Source of the DNA: Ectocarpus siliculosus
Lineage: Eukaryota; Sar; Phaeophyceae; Ectocarpales; Ectocarpaceae
Direction: 5' to 3'
Length of the DNA stretch: 32,522 bases
Assembly: GCA_000310025.1 (NCBI GenBank)
Contig: FN649733.1
Span: forward strand, 3,299,750-3,332,271
Shown here one piece after another: positions 17,780 through 29,200 of the stretch (position 1 is its first letter; each line of letters begins with the position of its first letter). Made by a program: the position numbers and the translations under genes. Under the pieces are notes generated by a model. That model ran no database searches. It was not told the origin of the DNA and worked only from the letters and a program-made list of their open reading frames with translations.

Positions 17780-19384
17780 ATGTGCCGCCCTGCCGCGTGC
17801 TTGCGACTCCCCACCGCTGCTCGCGCAGGGAAATCGCCCAACAGCATTGGGATCCTCAATTCCTCACAGCAGCCCAGGTTCAAGCGACAGCGGCTGTCCG
17901 GCTCCCACGCGACCCGCGCGCAATTCGCGACGCAGCAGCACATGTTCACCAGCCGCCAAGAGCGCTCGATGAAGCGGGGTTGGAGCAGGAGAGAGACGAA
18001 GCTACGCAAGGACTTCGACAAGCGTGGTGGCTACCTCCGCGGCCGGATTAAAGACTTGACGGAGAAAACCAGAACCAACACACAACACGTGCAGCGTCTC
18101 GAGACTGCCCTCGGGGAGAACAAACTCGCCAGCCTTCTCATCCCCGTTCCCCCCTCTCCCGTGGAAGACGGTGAGGACGCGGGGGCCGGCTTGAAGGGAA
18201 ATGTATCCGAGAAGCAGATTAACCGTTTGTGGCAGCAAGGGTACTGCACGTTGAAGGTGCTGGTCGCGGAGCTGGCCCGCGACACCAAGCAACTGGTCCT
18301 CACGGTAGAGGCGAACGAAGTTCTTGCGGGCAGTAAGGGTGTAACGGATGCCGCCGTGAGGGAAGGCGAAGCCAAACGGTTTGAGCTGCTGAACGAGGCA
18401 TCGCTTGTTCGATACGATGCTTCGCTCCTACGGATCGCGGCCAACGTCGTACAAACTGGCTCGCACCCTTATGCGGTATCTACGATCCTGAGGTGGCTCA
18501 GAGACTTTCGGAAGCAAGGTGGTTTCAGGCGGGATTCAAGGGGTGTGCACGAGCCGGACTGGATCATGTCCGAGGAGGATCTGAAGGGTCAGCTTCTGAC
18601 GTGGATGAGAACCCAGCAGCGTCTCACCGTCAAGGACGTCTGGAAGTTCATCAACGGATCTCTGTTCGAAGACGACGCCAAGGATCTTGCCAGGCTCCTT
18701 TCGTACCAGGTGACCCTTCCGATCTCCATGTCCACGGCGCACTCGTGGATGATAAAGTTGGGTTGCAAGTACGAGCGGGCCACGAAGTCGTTCTACACGG
18801 ACACTCACGAGAAGAAGGACGTTGTCGAGTACCGCGGCGAGTACATCGGGATGAGACGCAAGCTTGCTCTGCGTCAAGCGTTGTGGGTGCAAGTTCAACG
18901 AGCGTCCCTGAAGCAGGAGGAGCTGAAGCGACTCGACCGTATCAAGGCTGAAGAGATGCATGTGGAAAAGGTTCTGCAAGCCTTGCCTGACTTCAAGAAC
19001 GAGAGGACAGCCCTGCAGCACCTCGTAGAGAGTAGGGGACACATCCTTTTGTTGTCTCCGAAGTGTCACCCAGAGGTAGCGGGGGTAGGGATCGAGTACT
19101 CGTGGGGTTTTTCCAAGCAGAAATTTCGGCGGAAGATCAATGATGAGGTCCCGAAACACTTGCACGCGAACATCGAAAAGTCGCTGTGCACGGAGAAGTA
19201 CTTGACGGTCGGTCGGGTGCGGCGCTTTGCCCGGCGGACACGAGATTACTGCCGGGCTTACCGCGACATTTCGCTGAGAGGGGTAGTCATCGAGAGCAAG
19301 GATTTCATCGAGAAGATGCGCAAGAACCAAAAGGCCCACCGCAACATTTTGGACATGGAAACTAGTTTTCTTGGCAACCAGTAA
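17780..19384 (+). CDS. DDE-type transposase lacking its catalytic middle
   Basis: 534 codons, uninterrupted. Residues 1-35 may be intronic if the upstream exon is used. Residues 55-110 are basic and helical. At 140-170 there is a helix-turn-helix-like segment (SEKQINRLWQQGYCTL). At 255-330 there is the region that precedes the nuclease fold in this transposase group, followed by DTHEKKDVVEYR (341-352). At 426-443 is SPKCHPEVAGVGIEYSWG, which I read as the block with the last catalytic acid (PKxHxELNxIExxWG in relatives). After it comes the usual C-terminal RVRRFARRTRDYCRAYR. Only about 75 residues separate these blocks, and the two aspartate motifs expected between them are absent. It is therefore a decayed or repurposed transposase, not an active one. 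Confidence 0.7.
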   Translation: MCRPAACLRLPTAARAGKSPNSIGILNSSQQPRFKRQRLSGSHATRAQFATQQHMFTSRQERSMKRGWSRRETKLRKDFDKRGGYLRGRIKDLTEKTRTNTQHVQRLETALGENKLASLLIPVPPSPVEDGEDAGAGLKGNVSEKQINRLWQQGYCTLKVLVAELARDTKQLVLTVEANEVLAGSKGVTDAAVREGEAKRFELLNEASLVRYDASLLRIAANVVQTGSHPYAVSTILRWLRDFRKQGGFRRDSRGVHEPDWIMSEEDLKGQLLTWMRTQQRLTVKDVWKFINGSLFEDDAKDLARLLSYQVTLPISMSTAHSWMIKLGCKYERATKSFYTDTHEKKDVVEYRGEYIGMRRKLALRQALWVQVQRASLKQEELKRLDRIKAEEMHVEKVLQALPDFKNERTALQHLVESRGHILLLSPKCHPEVAGVGIEYSWGFSKQKFRRKINDEVPKHLHANIEKSLCTEKYLTVGRVRRFARRTRDYCRAYRDISLRGVVIESKDFIEKMRKNQKAHRNILDMETSFLGNQ

Positions 19385-19836
19385 CAACGTCGGCCGGCCG
19401 ATGCCAAGGGGGGAGTCTCGAGTTGGGTGCGTCTTGTAGATAATGTTTGTTTTTTGCATGTTATTCGGCTGTACGTGTACAATAGGTGTTTGGTACTCCT
19501 AGAGTTCGACCGCTGATAAGAAACGCAGCTTGATTTTTTTTGTTCATTGCACAAGGGATCGACAAGTTTTGTACAAAGTACTACAGCAGTACATTGACTT
19601 GTACTAATAATGCAATTCTGCAGGGGGTGACCTCAGATTTTTACCTTGTTCTGTAATGTCACATCATCATGATCTACATGTACCCGTACCCCTCCTCTAC
19701 GGGGTCTAAGTCGGCGTGTGTGCCGCTGTTGCCATCGGTTCGCTTTCGCACCCGGTTCGTGGGCTGTGAGCCATTCATTTTCCTATATATATTTTCGTCC
19801 TTGCGCCCAGGTGTAGAGGCCAGTAAGCAATTTTCT
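19385..19836. other. 3' flank of the transposase gene
   Basis: No gene seen. A palindromic cggccggccg lies just after the stop. No inverted repeat matching the 16.5-kb side was found, so the element's ends are undefined. Confidence 0.4.
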
Positions 19837-20147
19837 ATTTACACCACGATTGTCACGAGTTAGAATCTGAAATTATGACACGTGGTCGGTGTTAGTATAA
19901 CGAAGACCTTGACTGGCCNNNNNNNNNNNNNNNNNNNNNNNNNNNNNNNNNNNNNNNNNNNNNNNNNNNNNNNNNNNNNNNNNNNNNNNNNNNNNNNNNN
20001 NNNNNNNNNNNNNNNNNNATTTTCCCTTTAATAGGGCTACCTCGTGAAAAAAAAAAAAAAAGTACGGCCAGTCAAGGTCTTCGTTTCACTAACACCGACC
20101 ACGTGTCAAAATTTCAGATTCTAACTCGTAAAAATCGTGATGTAAAT
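19837..20147. repeat. 82-bp inverted repeat enclosing an assembly gap
   Basis: 19837-19918 and 20066-20147 are reverse complements at 76 of 82 positions. Between them lie exactly 100 N (19919-20018), the usual placeholder for unknown length, and 47 bp ending in a 15-base A run. The arms are either the TIRs of an element whose body is missing or a hairpin that stopped the assembly. Confidence 0.85.
19919..20018. other. Assembly gap (100 N)
   Basis: A run of 100 N abutting the inner end of the left inverted-repeat arm. True length unknown. Confidence 0.99.
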
Positions 20148-21100
20148 CGTTTTCAACCATTTTGTAGGCGTCTTGGCTGGCCCAGCTTGTACCCATTCAC
20201 CATTCACCAGAGGCATGACCAGTCAAACCGGAATAGCCACAAGTTCACGAACCGCAACAGGATGCGCCGCACGCATGTCTGTCGGTCATCAGTCCGTCGT
20301 CGGTCGTCGGTCAGTCGGTCAGGACCGCGAACCAGAAATCAGCTGCGCAACTCCCGGGGATACCCTCCATCTGTCCCTCCCCGGCAGTTGGGACAAGCAG
20401 TCCGTCTCGTCCGCTACCGCTACCGGCTGGGCTAGAGTGGGAGGCCAGACGAAGGCACACAACCTGTGGGGGCTGCAACTCCAGAGCTGCTGTTGTATTA
20501 CAGCCACTTCGCGGAACAAACTCCACTTGCGTCCCCAAACCCGTGAGAATCCTGGAAGAAGAGCGAGACGCCGGCGTGCGACACAGCCGACGACAACCGT
20601 TAGGCAGACATGCACCCGCAATGCGGTCTGTTGCTTCCTTTGTGCCTATCCACCGTGAAGAGAATAAGATGGGTAACATTGCTGTGCGCGGTGCGCAGGT
20701 ATACAGCTGACCAACTAACTATACTGCTGTCTGTGCCGTCTTCTGCTGAACAGCTGGACAGCTGCATGCAGTTAGTTGTTGTTCCTTCTGGCGGAGATGT
20801 GCGCCGGGTTCTCCGGCATCCCTATATATCTATGTCGACTAGACCATAGCTTCTTACCTGCTGCTGTTTACGCATTAAGATACATGCGGCGAAGACAGAC
20901 ACGTGCTGGAGGTGGAGTGGATCTATTGTTTGTGTTCTACTAGTAGTCGTGGGAAGTGAAAACGACCGCAAACTCACTATCTATACCTGTAGCCAAACAA
21001 TCACCAACCAACCGCTCATTGGCCGGCATTGTCGAGTGCTTCCGATGGACAACCTATCTATCTATGCATAGCCTTTGCACAACCTTGTATCTTTGTAGGG
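20148..21100. other. Spacer before copy B, no gene recognised
   Basis: It holds overlapping open frames of up to 161 codons on both strands without recognisable motifs. A degenerate GTC/GGTC-rich run lies at about 20275-20325. Confidence 0.4.
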
Positions 21101-21168
21101 GAACGTCGACGCGAAACAAGTTGATATTGAGAGGCGCCGTTGTGGTTCGTGGGCAGGTCTGTGATCTC

Positions 21169-21230
21169 CCTCGATTGGGCTACGTACAACCCCGTTGGCT
21201 AGAAGCTTGGGTTCGATTCCCGCATCGAAG
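21169..21230 (+). other. Short tRNA-like sequence (copy B edge)
   Basis: Counterpart of 3835-3897: box B GGTTCGATTCC, CCTCGAT/ATCGAAG ends, and a CGTTGGCTAGAAGC box-A-like block set directly beside box B. Copy A has extra T-rich bases at this junction. Confidence 0.5.
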
Positions 21231-21933
21231 AGTTCGTTTGTTGCAATTTCGATTGGAAAATGGTTTAATTTCGCGAACACTGCATTCACACTCTAGACTA
21301 GTCTATCTGCCGTGTCTCCGGCGGAACCTCGTTGTTGGCCTTGGTAAAGTGGGCCTTGTGTAGAAAGTCTTTCTGTTTGCCGCGCGCAGAACAATCTCTG
21401 CTGATGCGATCACACAGACATGGGTGGCAATCGATTCGCGACTGAATTCAGTATCATCACAAGAGAATGTATGTGAGGTGGGGCGGAGATAGCGGTGCTG
21501 ATGATTTCATAGGCACGACCCCCCACGAAGACTGGAATATCATTCGCGCCTGAGGTAAACTGCAGGACAAGTAGTGACAGCGCAATGTTAACTAGCGTCG
21601 GGCTTTAGTGGCTTCATTTGTGCTATGGCTGCCTCTCTGGATTGTCATTGTTCCTACCTACATAACAACAATACATTTTTTCTGATATGTGTCTGGTGGA
21701 TTGGGTTGGCGGTACCGTTTGTAGTAGTGTGTTGCCTGCAGAGGTTCCACACACAGCAGCTTCGACCATGCGACTTGACGTGGTGCGCAGGGTGCGTTGC
21801 AATGCCCCTGGGCCCGCTGCTGCTGTTACAAAGCCTGGTAAATGTGACCACCATATCTTCTTCATTGGGGACGCTAGACACGGTCACCATACCGCATGCG
21901 AAGGAACACGTAACTAATCGGCAAGACGGAGAT

Positions 21934-22005
21934 GTATCGGCCGGACTCGAACCTGGACGGACCAGACGATGCCCGGGCGATTCACCACTTCGGGGGAGCC
22001 AACAC
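21934..22005 (-). other. tRNA-related pseudogene or SINE head (copy B)
   Basis: Counterpart of 4491-4562, also 72 nt. Its end stem uses two G-T pairs, and box B is unchanged. Confidence 0.5.
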
Positions 22006-22937
22006 TCCCAGGCGCGACGCACAAGCCACGACGGAGGGGCTAAAAGATATCAAGGTGGATTATGAAAAGGGATCGCTTGATGGGAGGCGAGTCGCTTGGC
22101 GGGTCAGAGTGATGCAAGATTTGGAAAGGTGGCAAGGGGTTAAAGCAAGTGAACTTCCGTTGGACGAGGAAGTGGTGGTTGTGGGGAAGAGGCCGCGGAC
22201 GCACAGCTGCCCAAGAACCCATTTGGCGTCGTGCTTCTGGGGTGGGCGTGCCAGCGTTCTCTGTACAAGGCGTAACAACCCCCCAATCAATAAGGAAGGG
22301 TGGGGTGAATGAGAAGGCCATCACAGATACCTGAGTAGCGCCGTTCGGCGGAAGCTAAGCTGATACCAACATGGTATCACTTTTAAGCCCCGACGGAGTA
22401 CATTTGCTGTAGTCAGATAGAGAGGGCTACCGCCGGGGCCTAGTGGCAGACGACCGGACTGCTTCCAAGTTGTGGGAAGAAATTGAAAGATGAACCCCAT
22501 ACCTCCTTTACGTGGTCGGGTCGTTCACATGTCCGACTGCACCATACGAAGAACGTGCACTCCTGTAGCTTTCCTCAAGGTCGGATCGTCCGCTGTATGC
22601 CACGATCGATACGGCACATTCATTCCACGTGTGCACGCCCAGATGTCAAGATGATGGCTCGTCCCGGTGGTGCCCGCCGACACCTTGTCTTTCTCTCACC
22701 GGACTCTCCTGCAGTACTATTTATATCGAGGACTCCTCACGGCTCGTGGGGTTTCCTTCAGGGTCCTCGGGGTCCTTCAGCCTGTGGCTAGATGTCCATT
22801 CACATCCATTCCTTGTCTTGGCCGCGCACACAAGCGCCAATTGAAGCAGGCTCGTCATCCTCCTATTCAAGTATACTACGTGGACAATATCCAGTCACTC
22901 TACATGTATGAGCCTGTGCACACACGTCACCGATTCA

Positions 22938-23240
22938 TCATTCTAATAGCTCTGACGCCATCGGGATCACCTTCATGGTCAGGGCTCCTCTATTTGATCC
23001 GACGGCAATAGGGTTAGCCTCTTTCTTAACGCACTGCCTTTCGTCGTCACTTTTCTCTTCAAATGCCTTGGTCCCTCTCGGGGATAGGAATGATTTCGCC
23101 ATCGATGTTAAAGATGAAACAGCTGGGTAGCCCACGGCTGATGACTGTCCCAGGAATCGTCGTGCAGATGGTGGTGCCCTCGCCCCAGCTGGCTTCGTCA
23201 AGTGAACCGTCGTACCTAAACCCACTGTTCCCAGCAACAT
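22938..23240 (-). CDS. Receptor-like gene copy B, terminal exon (tail)
   Basis: 101 codons including the stop, phase 0 after acceptor cacgcttttcag. It is a charged tail (KAFEEKSDDERQ) with short Ser-rich patches. Relative to copy A it has five extra residues (GYPAV region) and one fewer near the stop. Confidence 0.65.
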   Translation of the reverse strand: MLLGTVGLGTTVHLTKPAGARAPPSARRFLGQSSAVGYPAVSSLTSMAKSFLSPRGTKAFEEKSDDERQCVKKEANPIAVGSNRGALTMKVIPMASELLE

Positions 23241-26200
23241 CTGAAAAGCGTGTGCATCATGGTTCGTGCCAACTTCAGAGGGGAAGCGCGGGTCAAACAT
23301 ACTCGCAAACCTATATCGCTATGGGTCCGTCCAACTATGGTGAAATATTTGGTTCTGACTTCTTTCGTTTCCATCGCCTACACCAGGAAGCTGAAACGAC
23401 AGGATCATTGCGCATCAATGTGTGAAATGTGGGTGTGTGTCAATGAATCCATGACAGCCACCCGCGGCCAACCTACTGCAGTAGGAAAACACTCCTATCA
23501 TACAATAATGGTTTCTGTTTGCCCCGAGAGTGGCAAGCGAAAGCACCCAGCGTCATGAACGGTACCGTGATGACGAAGGCTTGGAGGGTTCAGAATATCC
23601 CAATCCCTAGAGGCGAGGGAGTGGCTATCGTATAATGTGGGAATCCTGATGATCGGGTAGGATGTGTTCGTCAGTGTTTGACAGGAACACCCCACATCAA
23701 ATCATCGTGTGACCTTGCAGGGTGGTGTTCAGCACCGTTCGTTGGAACCGTGCGAAGTTTTTATTCGACTCAGCTCTCGATATTGGTATATGACGGCGAC
23801 ACTGATGTTGATGGCACCATGGTTCATTCAAGGGCGGGTGGAATTCGTCAGCTGACTTAACCAGATTGTGTTGCAGGAACAAGAGTAAACTAGGCATTGA
23901 CCTTGCGCGGCAAATTGATTGAACCAGTCGGTGGGAAGCGCCTAGTTGGTGATGAAAGGTTGCTTTTCCGGCGGGTGTTTGAATACTTGCTCATACGTAT
24001 TTTGGGTTGTCTTAGCAATCACATTTGCGACAAATGCATTCCAAATGGCGTTGTCCAGAGGGGGCATCACTCGCGATAATTGCGTTGAACGCAAACGTGG
24101 GTGTTGATCTTGATATTGATAACTTACAAACACCGTGTACGGGATGATAGGGGTGCTCCGGCCTGCGTCCCTCAGCTCTAGCACCACCATAGCTGCGACG
24201 CAGAGGCTGCATGCCGCCACCAGAACGCCCGCCTGTCGTTGAATTCGTATCCTTGCTTTCGCGTGCCAGACCTGTGGTGCCTGTTGAGGTACCGGAGAGA
24301 CAGCCAGCCGAAACGATACTACCGATAAGAACAACAGATCGCCGCAGTTGATGGACTCATCAGAAAACATGTGACCACCCAGTGCTTTGTATACGACGTT
24401 GGACTTGCCGCCAACAATCATGCAATACGGGCTTAAGGATGCGAGAGGACGCACAATTCGGTGATATCGCACGCACCGGTGATATCGCAAGCTATCGTAC
24501 CCCCCGTGCGACCAAAAACCCAACAACCAAGTGATGCAATTCGATCATCGCACGGCGTTCGGTGATATCGCACGGGGGTGCGATATCATCGATACCAAGC
24601 ACCGGGTGGCTCCGGGGCACTCGCTGCTGCGCAGGAGGTACTTCGCGGTATCGTGAACGATGTACTGTACGGCGGCATCGCGCACCACATATTGAAACAT
24701 TGGAAATATGACAAAAACAAGGAGTAAGAAGAGACTGTCATTGGTTACTCTCACGTTATTCATTCCTTTATTCAACCATTTGTAATCAACAACAGCGACC
24801 GACTTCCCGTGCGGTGAAAAACCAAGATCAAATAATTAAAATCGATTATCGCATGATATCGCACGTACCGGTGATATCGAACGGGGGTACGATAAACAGT
24901 CAAGAACAAGCCCCATGACATAATCAATCGCACCCCCGTGCGTTCTCACGTTTCATTACGGTATTTTCCCATCTAATTCCCGACGTAGGACGTGTAAAAC
25001 AATCCATGGATAAATGTCTTTCGTCTTCAATTAGGAGGCTTGTCGTGCCTGTCCTCCTCGCGATTGCTGCCGTCAACAATCTAGGTACACCCGGTGTTGT
25101 TGTGGCATTCACGAGCAAATATTTCCCAACCCGATACCACATTGGGGTTTTAGTTTTATAGGGATTGGAGGTGCCTGGACTAAACGAAGAATAGTTGAAT
25201 GGAGTGTGTGACTGGTGTACTTGCCTTGGAGCAGTCGGGTCCTTCTTTCAAATGAAGGGGGAAAGGGTGATCGATGTTAGCCCTCACAATTCATCGCATG
25301 CCGCACGACACCAAATCAGACTGTGAACATCACCTTCGTGTGGGCAATCTTGATCTCCCGGATGAGAATGCCCGCCAGCGCGGTGGAACCGAACATCTGC
25401 AAAGGATTCAGCAAGTTAGGAAGGTTCGAGCGGCGCGTGTGTCAGGTACACAAGTGAAGTCGCTTTGGATGCCTCTGTCCACGAATCGCGCCATCTAGCG
25501 CGAACAGAATCATCAAGTGATGAGACGACGTGGCACGACCCGGATTGGGTGGTAAATAGGCCATCCGCCATCTAAAATGAGCTGTGGTCGCCGATAAGAC
25601 GAGCAGGCAGAAACGATGAACTCAACGCGTGATCGTCCTACCCTGACATTTTCGGAAAGAACTATTGGCATGGTTTGGGCTCGTTCTACTCAAACGTACA
25701 TCAGGTTTTGGAGACCTCTTCAGAACGATGGTGCGATGCCTAAGATATTGCATGGCTCCTGGCAGTTGTCGCGGAGTTTTCCCCTTGATCTTTCGTTTGT
25801 CAAGGAAACAACAGTTTTGAATCAACAGCCGGGTCTGCTAGCAATTATCTCGAACATGCAGGAGCTAGATATTGTGTCAGCTGCTCACACCATCTGCTTG
25901 AAGCATCTCACCGAACACAAGCACATTCCACCCGTGGCGAGATGAACGGCCGAGATGATTTTTCGCTTGTCGACGATCAAGGATATCACCGCTAGAAGAA
26001 TTGTGGACCCCATACCGGCCCAGCCGCCCCGCACGAGCAGCTTCCGTTCCAGTGCATACGTCTTCATCTTGGCCATAGCACTACCCGCCACGACCAGCTG
26101 CTCAGGGGGAGATGGGGTGGAGGAATTGCCCGAGAAGAAATGATTCGAACGGATGCTCGCGTTTCTCGGGACGGTACAGACCTTCCATACCATGTGTTTG

Positions 26201-29200
26201 GTGGGCGCTGCGCTACAAGTTAGAACTGCAGGAGAGGTAAGAGGCACAGTTTGCGCGTTGACAGCTGAGCTACACGGCCACTAATCACCATTGGCAATTA
26301 ATGTACACCCGTTCACGTTATGGTTCAGCCGGTTGTCTCCGCGAGACGTGTCGTATCTCTCTGCTGTGGTTACGAATCCTGTTTTTCTTACGATGAAACC
26401 TGGTCTGGCCTCTATCTGGTACCTCCTCCGTCCTCATGCGACCGGGTGCTCTTGGCATAGGCTATCCCCATCTGAGACCCGAGCAAGACCGTATGTCCCA
26501 TCGCTCGATAACTATCCTCAAATGATCCATGCGCGGCACTACAGGAAAGAAACAAAAATAACTGGGTGGATCGCTGTAAATAACAACCGGACAAGAATAC
26601 CCCGTACCCGTTCGAAGCCACGGTACTGTTCACGATAGGGTTAACGGGCGACCATGGCAACTCCTTTCGCAGTTAAAACCAACCCACTACACCGATTGGC
26701 GGTGACTGGTCTCACGGATTGATTTTGTTTGCTAACATTGCAGATCGTGGGGTCGAAATGACCCGACATTTTCCTGCGAGGAGGGTTGCTTCCCTCAACA
26801 GCACGATATTCCATCTACTGTTTTCGTTGCCGCATATTCTCATCATCAAAACCACATGCAGTTCAAAGTATCCAGAGTGTGATACATCGAGCTTTTCCTT
26901 CGCCCATAGCCATCCAAGACTCTCTACATGTAGGGTGTCAAGAAGAAAAGCCACCTCAAGCGTTCAGCCTGGAATTCCTAACCCTAACCCTAACACCCCT
27001 AGCACTAGCCCCGCTTTGTCAGCAAACAAAATCGGTGGGTTCGAATTCCAGGTTGAATGAACACTCGAAGTTTTCCCTGAGACCCTAGAAACTCTTGGAT
27101 ACCGGCGGCGAAACAACTGCTGTACGTTTGAGACCATAGATTCTCTGACCTGAACGTGGGTGATGTCTTGAGAAGAAAGACAGCGAAATAGCGACAATAG
27201 GTGAGCAATAGTGCTGGTGGCGAAGCGGCCCTCCTCGAAAGGAAAAACGTCCGCTCATTTGGACCCCACGCTTTGCATATCTAGGACCGAAATCAAACTA
27301 TTGGGCCAGGCAACTAGAGCAGTCGGTATTGGGGTTGATTGCGCTTGCGGCTTCCTCTCAATCCACCCTAGGAGAAGATTTGTTCAAACCAAACCAATGA
27401 ATTCTCTTCCCTAGACATATTTTCACGTGCCCCTACTGATTCCGAAGCCTCCTCTCTGTCCCAATTATCCACCAGGTGAACACATCCATAATTTCCTAGG
27501 GGGCACACGGCCTGTTTCGCCGGAGTATCACAACTGAACATTGATTTTGTCCCCTGTGACATATTGTCCCTAATCCCCCCAACCCCGCTTTGCGTTCCGC
27601 AGCTCCTCTATTCAGATTCGCCTGCAGCTCACTAGGAACTGGTCCCCGGGCGTATGGTAGTCGGTTTGTCTCATTTCGCCCTTGCTCCAGGATGCCTTGT
27701 CGCATGTGCAACCAGGACTTACTTTGCTTGTCATAGAGATCATTCACCTGTGAGGGCACTGATTCCAGCCAGAGTTCCAATAAGCTGCCGCAGACAACGG
27801 CAAGAGGAGAAATGCTCATGACAATGGAGACCCAAAACATCCCGACGTCCCATATCGCCGCGTGGCCATCACAATACGCAGCAACGCCAAACACGATCGT
27901 CGTTCCAAGAAAAGAAAAGCTGCTCGGCAGATACGGGGTGCGTGCCACGGTGGGATGGGGTTCGATCGGAGTCAATTGTCTCGCTGTCCAAGGGGCAAAG
28001 CACGTCCTGCGCGATTGTGGTCGCTGTAGGTGGCAGGCTCGTGGGAGTGTTCTTTTCTCGATCGGCTTTAGAATTACGTACCATCGGAGCCAAAACGTTC
28101 TAGAGGATGACGAGGAATATGCGGTAAAGCAGTAGTTTGCCCACCGGTGGAGGGTACGTCTTCGCATGAGTTGAAGGTCCACTGAGCCGATATTGATCCA
28201 GTCAAGCCAAGTTTTCAAATCTCTGGCAGCCCATTTCTCCAAGAGTGGAGTACCGAGTTCATTAGACGTCTCACAGCGAAGCCCACAGACGTGAACTTCG
28301 CGTATTCCCCACGTCGGGCGTGTCTGAAACACCCCTTTTGGCATTCCTAAGCTCCAGTCTAATGTCCCAGGTTCGCTACTGCAAATGTCTGTTCTGCGCC
28401 AACAACATCGGGCCAAGCGAATTGTGGCAGAATGGCACACCAAGCGTATGGAAAACCTACATTTCGGGTTGAGAGATCCGCGACGCCCACAGATGGAAAA
28501 GCCACCCATTGCAACGAAAATCCTCAGCTCCTTTGTACCAACCGCTGAATTTCTACACAAGGTATGGCCGGCCGCATGATGAGTGGAGCACAAGTGCCGT
28601 CTCTTTCGATTCTGCCCCGAGATACGAAGCTGCGGTACTGGTAGCAACCGCGGCAGCGAGCGCAGCGAGTAAATACCTGCTCGAAGCGATCAGTCGGCGA
28701 CGCGAGACGCTTCGACACGTTGCCTTAGCCGCTGCCGACATGTTGCTGTGCTGAACCAGATGCCACAAGCAGAGGACGCACGCAATAGCCGCCACAACGG
28801 CAACGCTGAGATAGAAACTAACAAGTACCTGGTTTAGGACGAAGGGTATTGGGTGGGCAGCGGCCGGTGTTGATATTTGAGCTTCACGTGAGCAGCATGC
28901 ATTGATATTCAATCGAGGAGGACGTGGTGCAAGCCGTGTCATGACATTTGGATGACCAGGCAAACGTAGCAGCTTCGTAGATGAAGCCGATGCGACATTG
29001 AACGTATTTCGAGCGCGTGGGAAACACATGTTCCGTGTTCTCGGGTCGTTGTGCGGCCCGTCCATGGTTGCCGTGTACTCTTGTGCAAAAAGACAAACAA
29101 CACCGTCGGCGGAAGGTTTCTGCATGAAGGAACATTTCTCCCCGATGTCCATATTTCTCTAAATTCCCGTCCAGTGTGGTCGTTGGTGCAGCACCGGCCC

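Noticed and set aside
18536-19459. 307-codon minus-strand frame opposite the transposase
   Set aside because: It mirrors a real coding frame in GC-biased third positions and its residues show no family motif. It is a shadow.
20173-20658. 161-codon plus-strand frame and its minus-strand partner
   Set aside because: No motif and low-complexity GTC repeats inside. Equally open on both strands.
21932-22312. 126-codon plus-strand frame in copy B
   Set aside because: Its beginning overlaps the tRNA-like unit, and the homologous region of copy A is frameshifted and stopped, so no coding pressure is evident.
27496-28647. 383-codon minus-strand frame in copy B as a single gene
   Set aside because: Only the 27748-27983 part is conserved in frame with copy A. 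The rest is interrupted or replaced there. The spliced exon explains the conservation better.
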